A DNA stretch of 64,000 nucleotides from Pelobates cultripes (lineage: Eukaryota > Chordata > Amphibia > Anura > Pelobatidae), in NCBI GenBank assembly GCA_933207985.1, contig OW240913.1:261146280-261210279 (forward strand), given 5' to 3'. The number at the start of each line of letters is the position of its first letter. Within the stretch, counting starts at the first letter, position 1. The translations under genes and the position numbers were made by a program. Shown piece after piece: positions 45,412 to 55,135 of this stretch. The notes below the pieces were generated by a model. The model worked only from the letters and a program-made list of their open reading frames with translations, had not been told where the DNA came from and made no database searches.

Positions 45412-45643
45412 ACCCAATTGCTGTTAGATGTCTGTGGCAACAAATACCATGTTAAAGTCTTATATTTAACAGCTGTATGCTACTCATGCTCACCACCATG
45501 TTTTACTAAGCACAATGTCACAGATTTTGTAACTTATACTTGTGTCTAGCTATCAAATTAATGTTAATATATATGTGTCATATTTCAGGAATCAGATTTG
45601 TATGTACATAATAGAAAACATTTTTCTTATTTTTCTATTACAG

Positions 45644-46701
45644 ATATGGATGAATGTTTGAAATGTCCTCCAAAAATGTGGTCACATAGTCAAAGCTCTG
45701 GTTGTGAGGAGAGGACAATCGAGTATTTTCAATGGGAAAATCCATTAGCTATCGCTCTTATGGCTTTGGCTTCATTTGGCTTTTTATTACTTTTAATCAC
45801 AGTCTTCTTGTTTAGGAAGTATAAAGATACCCCAGCAGTTAAGGCAGCGGGGGGAAATTATAGTTATCTAATGATAACATCTTTATTATTTAGCCTGGCA
45901 AGCATCTGTTTTTTTATCGGTAAACCAAGTAATACAATCTGTCAGATCAGACAACCTCTCTATGGTATCAGCTTCACCCTCTGTGTATCTTGCATATTGA
46001 TCAAATCTTTACGAATCATTTTAGCGTTTGAGTTTGCCAACAGATTCAAACATTTACCTAAAGTAGCTTATAAGCCAATAATTATTATTACTGTGCTAAC
46101 CAGCTTGCAAATTATTATTTGTATATTATGGCTGATATATCAGCAACCAACATACACAGAAAAATACGACATACCTCAAATTGTACGACTGCAGTGTAAT
46201 GAAGGATCCTATGTTTACTTTGGTATCATGTTGGCATATATTGGATTCCTTGCATTGAATTGTTTCATATTAGCTTATAAAGGTAGAAAACTACCAGAGA
46301 AATATAATGAGGCCAGTCGTATCACATTCAGCATGCTTATATACATGTTTGTATGGATTATTTTCATTCCAGTCTACATGAAAACCAAAAGCAGGTATCG
46401 TTCAGCTGTGCAAGCTGTTGCAATATTAGCTTCTGTATATGGAGTGATTTCCTGCCATCTTTTATCTGTGTGTTATATCCTATTGTTCAAAAGGAAAATC
46501 AACAACAGACAAAAATATCTGCAAAGTATCAAGTCATATTCTAGTGTCCAAAAAGCAACTTTAAATGTTTCAATGACGAATTTAAAAAATGGTACACCAC
46601 TTTATCTTCATCCAGGGACTGAGAGAACAACTTTTACACAGCTAAAATCAAAGGGTTTGCACAATTCAGCTTCAGTAAGAAAAAGATGTTACAGTTGTTA
46701 G
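45644..46701 (+). CDS. gprc6a: GPRC6A-like exon 6: seven-transmembrane domain and C-terminal tail
   Basis: Starting after TTTTCTATTACAG, the exon completes an Asp codon and encodes 351 more residues to a TAG at 46699-46701. MDECLKCPPKMWSHSQSSGC supplies the last three linker cysteines. Seven hydrophobic helices follow, with TPAVKAAGG in loop 1, SFTLCVSCILIKSLR in helix 3, and RKLPEKYNEASRITFSML in loop 3 and helix 6. The F-x-P-K-x-Y motif that normally closes helix 7 is replaced by LLSVCYILLF. The tail of about 65 residues has a family-like INNRQKYLQSIKSYSS and ends KRCYSC. The plasma membrane location is inferred from the family. Confidence 0.95.
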
Positions 46702-47424
46702 TGCTGTAAAATACTTAATGCGTGATGATTGTTATTTCCTTAGATGAACACACAAATCAAGTCAAAACACTTATTTCCATGTATTTTGCCTTATGAAATC
46801 TAGTTCATAAAGCCTCACTCACCATCAATTATACTGTAGTTACGATTACCAGTCTGTAGAGTAACCAATTTTTCTGCCAGAAATCTCTGCTTTCAAACAG
46901 TACAGGAAGATTCTGAAGGTGATATCATTCCTACAGTCAAGGAGGGAGTGAGTAAATGGACACTGCCATTTCACTGTTAGAATTATAGTAGCAGTCCAGA
47001 CATTGATAAAGATTGCTATAGTTATTTGAAATAACTTTATTTTAGAAATATATGATTTAACTGTATTATACAGTATGTGGACATAATGCAGACATTCTTT
47101 TTACATTTTGTTTTTAGTGAGCTGTACTGCTAGTAATGCCTTCATGATCCTTGCAAATACCTGTAAGCAAGGTATTTGATAATTATTATTTATATATTTT
47201 TGTCCTACTTACTAACATTTCAGACCGTGTGTGAAATATTGCAAGACAAAGGACACTATGTACTGTGTAAAGCTTTTCATTTTCCAAATATGTATTTTTT
47301 TTTTATAAATAATGATGAACTATATGAGAAAAATAAAAATTGTGTAAATATGTATATAATTAAAATTTTTACATTTGTCTGCAAAGTAATCTATAAACAA
47401 AATTGTGTTATAATATGTTTACAT
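46702..47424 (+). other. Putative 3' UTR
   Basis: AT-rich sequence after the stop codon, with one AATAAA and no competing coding relic, up to the PLE insertion point. Confidence 0.5.
47332..47337 (+). terminator. Candidate polyadenylation signal AATAAA
   Basis: Canonical hexamer about 630 bases after the receptor stop codon, 88 bases before the PLE insertion. A U-rich stretch follows at 47355-47375. Confidence 0.45.
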
Positions 47425-48850
47425 CAACAAGGGTATGTGAGCGTTCCAAATAAAATATGACCACTAGAAAAATTACACTCCAAAGCAGCAGCTGTAGAAT
47501 AAGATAAAAATGTACATATACACAAAATATTTATTCATATAAAAATAAACAAATCATAAGAACCATGAAAAAATCCTTATAAATCTAAATATAAAAAAAG
47601 TTCATAAGGATGTGTCCAAACCAAAGTTCAAAGATACATAGTGTGGGGCCCCCAACACTAATATGGATTATGTATCAAAAGGAAAAAAATTAAAAAGAGA
47701 TTGTGCACATCAAATAATAAAACATCAAAAAATGTCAAAAAATGAATATCAGACCTCAAACACATATATAGTTCATGGGGGAGGGAGCTCATAAACCCGC
47801 CAAACTACTAGGTAAAGGTGAGGGGTGCCGCAATGAATAGTCTCCTAGTGTTAAAAACCTAGGGATTAAACAAAAGCAACTTACCCTATTCACCCTACTT
47901 TCGTGTAAGGTGAAGGGAGCACGCCAACTCCCTACCACGAGACAAGATGTGTGGGACTGAATTCAACAGCTGCCGAAAATCCCTCCCGAACCGTAAATGA
48001 AGTCGGGTAGAAAATCAAAGGAGACGGAAAAACAGATCGTCTACGCGTTTCGTCCCCTATGAGGGACTTTATCAAGACAAAGATCTGTTGTCCACAGACT
48101 GGGTATATATACCCTATTCCTAAAGGAGTGGTCATTCAATTAAACAATAATAAAAATTAAGAGTCAATTTGTAGAAGGCGGATCGCCTAAGGTGTGCATT
48201 TATTTATAATTTTTATAGAATAAACATCCAAATAATATTATTAAATATAAATCATCAGCCAATAGGCATTATCATTCTCTCTATTTAACAATTGTTTAGG
48301 GAGATAAAACGTATGAAATCAAACCTGTATGTAACAGTGTAACTTTTTGAGACTATCTCTCATCTTTTTCATATTATAGAAATACTCATAGGCTGTAGTT
48401 CTTTATATTTCTATATGTATGTAGACCTATGCACACATATGGGTGCATTCTTCCCCATCAGCTACAACACAGAGGACTCTTATATACAAGTAAAGAACTT
48501 AACAGCTTAAGTTTATTTAATACAAGCCTCCCAAAGACTCTAAAAAATTATAAAAAATATATAAAAATAATATAAATCCTAATCAATAAATATAAAGATG
48601 CATAAAAGAACACATAATTCTGATAAATACCAATATGTTACATATAAAAAGCTTTTTAGGGAAGTCACATAACATACAATCAAAGCTTATGTTCAATGAA
48701 CACAAATTGAAACAATAAATAAATAAATGATCTAAATAAATAGGTTATACTTAAACAGGGGTGGAGGGGGGGAAAAAGGGGATAGGGACACACAGTAACG
48801 AATGCATCCCTCATATCCCTTGTGATCCATTCCCCACTGTTAAAGCAGAA
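47425..48850 (-). repeat. PLE inverted arm (left)
   Basis: Inverted copy of the element 3' UTR from about 50800 to 52252. The junction with the RT frame is at about 48850-48867. Confidence 0.9.
48033..48087 (-). ncRNA. Degenerate hammerhead-like fold (left arm)
   Basis: Minus-strand copy of the motif at 51573-51627, with the same stem I, II and GAAACGCGUA elements. Confidence 0.45.
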
Positions 48851-48867
48851 TCATAAAAAATCGGATT

Positions 48868-50775
48868 TTGGAAGATACAAATTATTATAAAACCCTCGCT
48901 TTTAATCCCACTACTCAATTCACCAGGGATCTCAAAACCTGGGTGAATAAGATGTTTGATATAGGGGTTATTGATAAATCAGAAAAAGGTTTTCTACTCT
49001 CCGGTGGAGACAATATACCCATCTTTTACTTCCTTCCGAAGATCCATAAGTCCCTCACTAATCCACCTGGTAGACCTATTATTTCATCTATTGGTTCTCT
49101 TACAGCACCCTTATCAAAATGGGTAGATATTCATCTTCAGAAAATTATGATCAACCTTCCTTCGTATATTAAAGACACGGGACATGTATTATCATTGATG
49201 CAGGAGATTTCCTGGCAGGAGAATTATTGTTGGCTGACCGTGGATGTGGCAGCCCTATATTCAAATATCGACCACAAGTTGGGCTTGAAAGCTATTCAAC
49301 ATTTCCTTTTGGAAGATCCCCTTCTCCCTCGGTGTCAAGTGGAAGCAATTTTGGAAAGTATATCCTTTATTTTAACCCATAATTATTTTTGTTTTAATGG
49401 GCAGTTCTACCTACAAATAAAAGGTACCGCAATGGGGGCTAGTTTTGCCCCAGCATATGCAAATATCTTTATGGGCCTGTGGGAATCCATCCATATATTT
49501 AATCATCCTATATGGAGAGAACATCTTGTATTTTATAAAAGATTTATCGACGACATCTTGATTATTTGGAAGGGTGATCTTGATGATACTGATAACTTTG
49601 TCCATTATCTCAATAACAACGAATGGGGATTATCTTTTACTAGTAATAAAAATAAGACAACCATTGAGTTCCTTGATTTGATCCTATGCGGGAAACCTGG
49701 ACATGTCCTCACTAAAACTTTTAAGAAACCGGTCGATGTTAATGGTTTTTTACATTCAACGAGTGGTCATCATCCAACGTGGATTAATAATATCCCATTT
49801 GGTCAGTTTATTAGATTACGCCGAAATTGTTCTCTCTTGGAAGACTTTGAAGAAGAATCTTTGGAATTATGTCATCGTTTCCTGGATAAAGATTATGATC
49901 CAAACACCATTTATCAGGCATATCATAAGGCTAGAAACATTTCGAGAAATTCACTCATAGAGCCTTATATTGATCAGGAGTCTCCAGCTAGATCTCCCGT
50001 GCCATCAGTTAAACATATGGAAGTATTATCCCTTTTGGAAAATTCAACTCCTAAAAGAAGATCCAACACCCGGAATAAATTTAACATCAGTACTAGGGAT
50101 GTTTCTCATAATAAGGGTCCCATATTTACCACTACCTTTAATAGGGCATATGACCAGATTATCTCCATTCTACGCCAACATTGGTCTATTTTATTATTGG
50201 ATCCTTGGTTGAAATTTAGTTTAGCTGGGTCACCAAGAATAACCTTTAGGAAAAATAGAAATTTAAAGAACTTGTTAGCTCCATCTAAGCTTGCCTCAGC
50301 AGAATCCCATAACACATTGGCAGCCCTTGGTGTAGGGAATTTCAAATGCGGTTCAACGCGATGTCTAACATGCCAGTATATACACCATGGAGGTTTGGAT
50401 TTCTCGTCTTCTTTGAATAATGAGACTTTCCAAGTAACCTCAAGGATTACCTGTAACACCCCATATGTTGTCTATTTACTGAAGTGTTCGTGTGGATTGC
50501 TTTATGTTGGCCAGACTTCTAGGTCATTGAAAACTAGGTTCAGAGAACACAGACTAGCGATCATTAAACAGGATAGAAAATCCCCGGTAGCTAGACACTT
50601 CCAAATGGCCCATGAGAGCAATCCTTTATATATATCTGTTATGGGTATTGAACATATCCCAGAGAAGATTGTTAATAGAAAAACAGCTCTTATTGTAGCT
50701 GAGACCAGGTGGATTTTCCGACTGAATACTCTTAATCCGTATGGGTTAAATGAGGAATTGGAGCACATTACTTAA
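48868..50775 (+). CDS. Penelope-like reverse transcriptase with GIY-YIG endonuclease, N-terminally truncated (635 aa)
   Basis: PIFYFLPKIHKS and PPGRPIISS (residues 51-74) are fingers motifs. LTVDVAALYSNIDH (123-136) is motif A with Asp126, KGTAMGASFAPAYANIF motif B, RFIDDILIIW (225-234) motif C with the catalytic DD, and EFLDLIL follows. The endonuclease has VVYLLKCSCGLLYVGQT (about 533-549), FREH, and Glu in ETRWIF (about 612). Compared with the 798-residue PLE protein it lacks about the first 200 residues, including the DKGG motif, because the inverted arm replaces its 5' end. The rest is open with no stop. No promoter or native start remains, so activity is unlikely. Confidence 0.92.
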   Translation: MEDTNYYKTLAFNPTTQFTRDLKTWVNKMFDIGVIDKSEKGFLLSGGDNIPIFYFLPKIHKSLTNPPGRPIISSIGSLTAPLSKWVDIHLQKIMINLPSYIKDTGHVLSLMQEISWQENYCWLTVDVAALYSNIDHKLGLKAIQHFLLEDPLLPRCQVEAILESISFILTHNYFCFNGQFYLQIKGTAMGASFAPAYANIFMGLWESIHIFNHPIWREHLVFYKRFIDDILIIWKGDLDDTDNFVHYLNNNEWGLSFTSNKNKTTIEFLDLILCGKPGHVLTKTFKKPVDVNGFLHSTSGHHPTWINNIPFGQFIRLRRNCSLLEDFEEESLELCHRFLDKDYDPNTIYQAYHKARNISRNSLIEPYIDQESPARSPVPSVKHMEVLSLLENSTPKRRSNTRNKFNISTRDVSHNKGPIFTTTFNRAYDQIISILRQHWSILLLDPWLKFSLAGSPRITFRKNRNLKNLLAPSKLASAESHNTLAALGVGNFKCGSTRCLTCQYIHHGGLDFSSSLNNETFQVTSRITCNTPYVVYLLKCSCGLLYVGQTSRSLKTRFREHRLAIIKQDRKSPVARHFQMAHESNPLYISVMGIEHIPEKIVNRKTALIVAETRWIFRLNTLNPYGLNEELEHIT

Positions 50776-50789
50776 TTTTGTTTTTTCTT

Positions 50790-52370
50790 TTTGATTAAAT
50801 TTTTTATGATTCTGCTTTAACAGTGGGGAATGGATCACAAGGGATATGAGGGATGCATTCATTACTGTGTGTCCCTATCCCCTTTTTCCCCCCCTCCACC
50901 CCTGTTTAAGTATAACCTATTTATTTAGATCATTTATTTATTTATTGTTTCAATTTGTGTTCATTGAACATAAGCTTTGATTGTATGTTATGTGACTTCC
51001 CTAAAAAGCTTTTTATATGTAACATATTGGTATTTATCAGAATTATGTGTTCTTTTATGCATCTTTATATTTATTGATTAGGATTTATATTATTTTTATA
51101 TATTTTTTATAATTTTTTAGAGTCTTTGGGAGGCTTGTATTAAATAAACTTAAGCTGTTAAGTTCTTTACTTGTATATAAGAGTCCTCTGTGTTGTAGCT
51201 GATGGGGAAGAATGCACCCATATGTGTGCATAGGTCTACATACATATAGAAATATAAAGAACTACAGCCTATGAGTATTTCTATAATATGAAAAAGATGA
51301 GAGACAGTCTCTAAAAGTTACACTGTTACATACAGGTTTGATTTCATACGTTTTATCTCCCTAAATAATTGTTAAATAGAGAGAATGATAATGCCTATTG
51401 GCTGATGATTTATATTTAATAATATTATTTGGATGTTTATTCTATAAAAATTATAAATAAATGCACACCTTAGGCGATCCGCCTTCTACAAATTGACTCT
51501 TAATTTTTATTATTTTTTAATTGAATGACCACTCCTTTAGGAATAGGGTATATATACCCAGTCTGTGGACAACAGATCTTTGTCTTGATAAAGTCCCTCA
51601 TAGGGGACGAAACGCGTAGACGATCTGTTTTCCGTCTCCTTTGATTTTCTACCCGACTTCATTTACGGTTTGGGAGGGATTTTCGGCAGCTGTTGAATTC
51701 AGTCCCACACATCTTGTTTCGTGGTAGGGAGTTGGCGTGCTCCCTTTACCTTACACGAAGGTAGGGTGAATAGGGTAAGTTTCTCTGGTTTAATCCCTAG
51801 GTTTTTAACACTAGGAGACTATTCATAGTGGCACCCCTCACCTTTACCTAGTGGTTTGGTGGGTTTATGAGCTCCCTCCCCCATGAATTATATATGTGTT
51901 TGAGGTCTGATATTCATTTTTTGACATTTTTTGATGTTTTATTGTTTGATGTGCACAATCTTTTTTCATTTTTATTTTCTCTTTGATACATAATCCATAT
52001 TAGTGTTGGGGGCCCCACACTATGTATCTTGAACACTATGAACTTTGGTCTGGACACATCCTTATGACCATTTTTATATTTAGATTTATAAGGATTTTTT
52101 CATGGTTCTTATGATTTGATTAATTTTATTGTTTATATATGAATAAATATTTTGTGTATATGTACATTTTTATTTAATTCTACAGCTGCTGCTTTGGAGT
52201 GTAATTTTTCTAGTGGTCATATTTTATTTGGAGCGCTCACATACCCTTGTTGGTTTATATTTTATTTGGTTGTTTAGTCGCTCTTTTGTATGTGACGCAG
52301 CCCTGCTTATTATTGTGTATAGAGTTTTTGTATACTCCAATTCAGATTATTTTGATGTTTATTGTATTGG
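50790..52370 (+). repeat. PLE 3' arm (right), with complete 3' end
   Basis: 3' UTR and hammerhead-like fold in sense orientation. Bases 52253-52370 are unique to this side. A copy-specific CCAAAAT-poor AT tail precedes the TSD without a poly-A run. Confidence 0.85.
51573..51627 (+). ncRNA. Degenerate hammerhead-like fold (right arm)
   Basis: Stem I is strong: CAGAUC with GAUCUG and GUC with GAC, with a UUU bulge. The core reads UUGAUAAA in place of CUGAUGA, stem II is GUCCC/GGGAC, then GAAA, CGCG and UA. Loss of the catalytic G8 position suggests a non-cleaving derivative whose fold is retained. Confidence 0.5.
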
Positions 52371-52408
52371 TAATATGTTTACATGTTTGCTATGCATCCC
52401 TCGCTTCA

Positions 52409-52414
52409 AATAAA
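52409..52414 (+). terminator. Second candidate polyadenylation signal AATAAA
   Basis: If the PLE is removed, this hexamer would lie about 0.76 kb after the receptor stop codon. In the present allele it is 5.7 kb away. Confidence 0.3.
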
Positions 52415-52689
52415 TGTTATGCTGATATATATTTTTTTTTATAAAAAAGTGCCTGGTAGTGATCGGGTTAAAAAACGTTTTTGATAATTACAGCACACAT
52501 TGTTTCTGAGCTAATTTATTATGTTTTATTATGTGCATAGATCATGCTGTGTAGCCTCAGTGCTCAATTCTTTGCTATTTAGGAGTTAAATCACTATGTT
52601 TATTCAGCCATAGCCACACCTTTCTGGTTAAGACTCACACAGCCTTCCTCAACAAAACTCTGAATTTATTTGCTTCCCTTATTCACAGG

Positions 52690-53080
52690 TCCCCCGCCCA
52701 TATTGGTATTTAAGGCCACCATGCGCCGCTCAGGGGTGGGGGCTGAGGGCAGGACAATAGCCTTCCCCATATTGGTAATTAGGGCCCCCACCCACCGCTC
52801 AGGGGTGGGGGCTGGGGGGAGGACAATAGGTCCTCCCAGTATTCTAATTTAGGGTCCCCACCTGCCACTCAGGAGTGGGGACCGGTGGGAGGACAATAGG
52901 TCCTCCCAGTATTCTAATTTAGGGCCCCCACCCGCCGCTCCGCGGTGGGGGACTGAGGGGAGGACAATAGTTCCCCCCTATTGGTATTTAGGGCACTTAC
53001 CCGTCGCTCAGAGGTGGGGGTCAGGGGGAGGACATTAGGTCCCCCCCCTTATTCTTATTTAGGGCCCCCACCTGCTGCTT
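52690..53080. repeat. About 70-bp GC-rich minisatellite (five to six units)
   Basis: CCGCTCAGGGGTGGGGGCTG anchors recur at about 52725, 52794, 52865, 52935 and 53004. Each unit also has GGACAATAGGTCC and a TATTGGTATTTAGGGC spacer. Confidence 0.88.
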
Positions 53081-53219
53081 TTTTTTTTTTTTGCTCACTG
53101 TTTACTAGACAGGCCCCTACTCGCGGTAACATGGTTTATATTAGAAACCCAGCCACTGAATAGGAATGACCTAAATAAACTTATCTGGAATAGTAAAGGA
53201 TATTTTTGCAGTATGGTTT

Positions 53220-54045
53220 AAACTAAAAAAAAGATGAAAAATACTGAAAAGATTTATGCATTTATGGAGCTGGAAATATTGGAATCTCTTACAGATGATC
53301 AAACTAGATCTGTGGAGAGAAAAAAAAATAATGTAGTAAATAACATAATGAAGGAGGGAAGAATGAAAACATTTGCATCATTGGTCTTAGAATACAATAT
53401 ACCAGAATCTGAAATATATAATTATTTAAGAGTTAATTCACTTGTCTCAATACATTTTGATGAGGGGAAAACCATATATATGAAACAGGTTTTTGAAATA
53501 AGAAAATGACAAAACTTCTATCTAAGTGTTATAGGCTGAATAAATCAATGGTGCAAACTACTACGCCGAAACAGTTTTAAAAAAAATAATCGGAAATTGA
53601 GTGTAATATTAATATTGATATTTGTGTATGGGGTGAAATATTAGTCAGAACAAAGAAAAATGTCTATAATACAATACTGATTGAAACGTTTTACAAAGTA
53701 TGTAATAGGTGGTACCTAGTGCCAACAAGATTAAATAAAATTGATCCCAATGTCCCAAACTTGTGTTGGAGATGTTTGAATGCAGTGGAAAGTCTACATA
53801 TATAGTGGAGTTGCCCAAAAGTTAAAAAAATATAGGATCAAATATATAAAAATGTATACGATTGTAATAAGATCAAAATAAATAAAACTCTGATGAGAGC
53901 TTTATCACATTTGGGCTGGCCGGATCTAACAGCATCTCAATATTATTTGACCACACGTAGTTTTTTGGCTATGAAGATTCTCTTGGCAAGAAACTGGAAA
54001 CAGCCTTTAGAAATTAGCTATATTTGTTGAAAAAAACTATTAACG
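53220..54045 (+). pseudogene. L1-type ORF2 C-terminal relic
   Basis: The + strand frame 53234-53509 (FMELEILESLTDD to KQVFEIRK) is followed, in shifting frames, by YKVCNRWYLVPTRLNKI, CWRCLNAVESLHI and a final FLAMKILLARNWK. These are the C-terminal landmarks of Tx1/L1-type ORF2. Stops abound. It abuts a minus-strand LINE at about 54045. Confidence 0.7.
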
Positions 54046-55135
54046 TTACAACTAAAGATCTTATAGTTAGGCTAGCCTTATGCCTATCCCACGCATGCTT
54101 AAACTCCTTCACTGTGTTAACCTCTACCTCTTCAGCTGGAAGGCTATTCCATGTATCCACTACCCTCTCAGTAAAGTAATACTTCCTGATATTATTTTTA
54201 AACCTTTGTCCCTCTAATTTAAGACTATGTCCTTTTGTTGTGGTAGTTTTTCTTCTTATAAATATAGTCTCCTCCTTTACTGTGTTGATTCCCTTTATGT
54301 ATTTGAATGTTTCAATCATATCCCCCCTGTCTCGTCTTTCCTCCGAGCTATACATATTAAAATCCTTTAACCTTTCCTGGTAAGTTTTATCCCGCAATCC
54401 ATGAACCAGTTTAGTAGCCCTTCTCTGAACCCTCTCTAAGGTATCAATATCCTTCTGAAGATACGGTCTCCAGTACTGTGTACAATACTCCAAGTGAGGT
54501 CTCACCAGTATTCTGTACATTTGGCTTATCCCTCCTGGAACATCAACCCTGTTACATATCTTAGTATCATCAGCAAAAAGACATACCTTACCATCAAGAC
54601 CGTCTGCAATATCACTAATAAAAATGGGTCCAAGTACAGATCCCTGAGGTATCTCACTGGTGACAAGTCCAAGCTTTAAATATATTCCATTAACTACAAC
54701 CCTCTGTTGCCTGTCACTCAGCCACTGCCTTACCCATTCAACAATATTGGCATCCAAACGTAAAGATTGCAGTTTATTGATAAGCCTTCTATGTTAAACA
54801 GTGTCAAATGCCTTACTGAAATCTAGGTAAGCAATGTCTACTGCACCATCCTGATCTATAATTTTAGTTATCCAGTCAAAAAAATCAATAAGATTAGTTT
54901 GGCATGATCTCCCTGAAGTAAACCCATGTTGTCTCTGATCTTGAAATCATGTATTTTTAGATGTCCAACAATCCTATCCTTTAACACTTTCCCCACTACT
55001 GAAGTAAGGCTTACTGGCCTATAGTTGCGCGACTCCTCCCTATTACCTTTCTTGTAAATGGGCACAACATTCGCTAACTTCCAATCTTCTGGGACTACTC
55101 CTGTTAACAATGATTGGTTAAATAAATCTGTGAGG
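54046..55135 (-). pseudogene. CR1/L2-type LINE polymerase relic
   Basis: The minus strand carries VPEDWKLANVVPIYKKGNRE and NYRPVSLTSVVGKVL (about 55090-54970). After a frame break come VEWVRQWLSDRQQRVVVNG, PQGSVLGPIF and CLFADDTKI. These join directly to ILVRPHLEYCTQYWRPYLQKD, LERVQRRATKLVHGL and a C-terminal NSLPAEEVEVNTVKEFKHAWDRH. The region between ADDTKI and ILVRPHLEYC is shorter than in the family, indicating an internal deletion. Confidence 0.85.

Larger units (their letters stand above)
223..46701 (+). other. gprc6a: GPRC6A-like class C GPCR gene, last five coding exons (5' exon outside window)
   Basis: Five exons joined in order give an uninterrupted reading frame of about 847 residues: most of the Venus flytrap ligand-binding domain, the nine-cysteine linker and the seven-helix domain with its tail. 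Exon phases agree at every junction (0, 0, 0, 1). The family assignment rests on flytrap motifs (FLRTVPSD, WNWIG), the transmembrane stretch from CQIRQPLYG to LAF, and a tail segment (INNRQKYLQSIKSYSS) that I recognise as close to GPRC6A, an amino-acid and cation sensing receptor. Introns are 8908, 27374, 2001 and 5651 bp and hold almost all the mobile elements described here. The start codon and signal peptide are upstream of base 1. It could be a lineage-specific GPRC6A paralogue rather than the strict orthologue. Confidence 0.85.
47425..52370 (+). mobile_element. Penelope-like element with long inverted flanks, 14-bp TSD
   Basis: TAATATGTTTACAT at 47411-47424 and 52371-52384 is the target-site duplication. 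The left 1.4 kb (47425-48850) is the reverse complement of 50800-52252 with few differences. The right end continues another 118 bases that the inverted copy lacks. Between the arms is an open 635-codon RT/endonuclease frame whose N-terminus is cut off at the left junction. It lies just downstream of the receptor gene. Confidence 0.93.
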
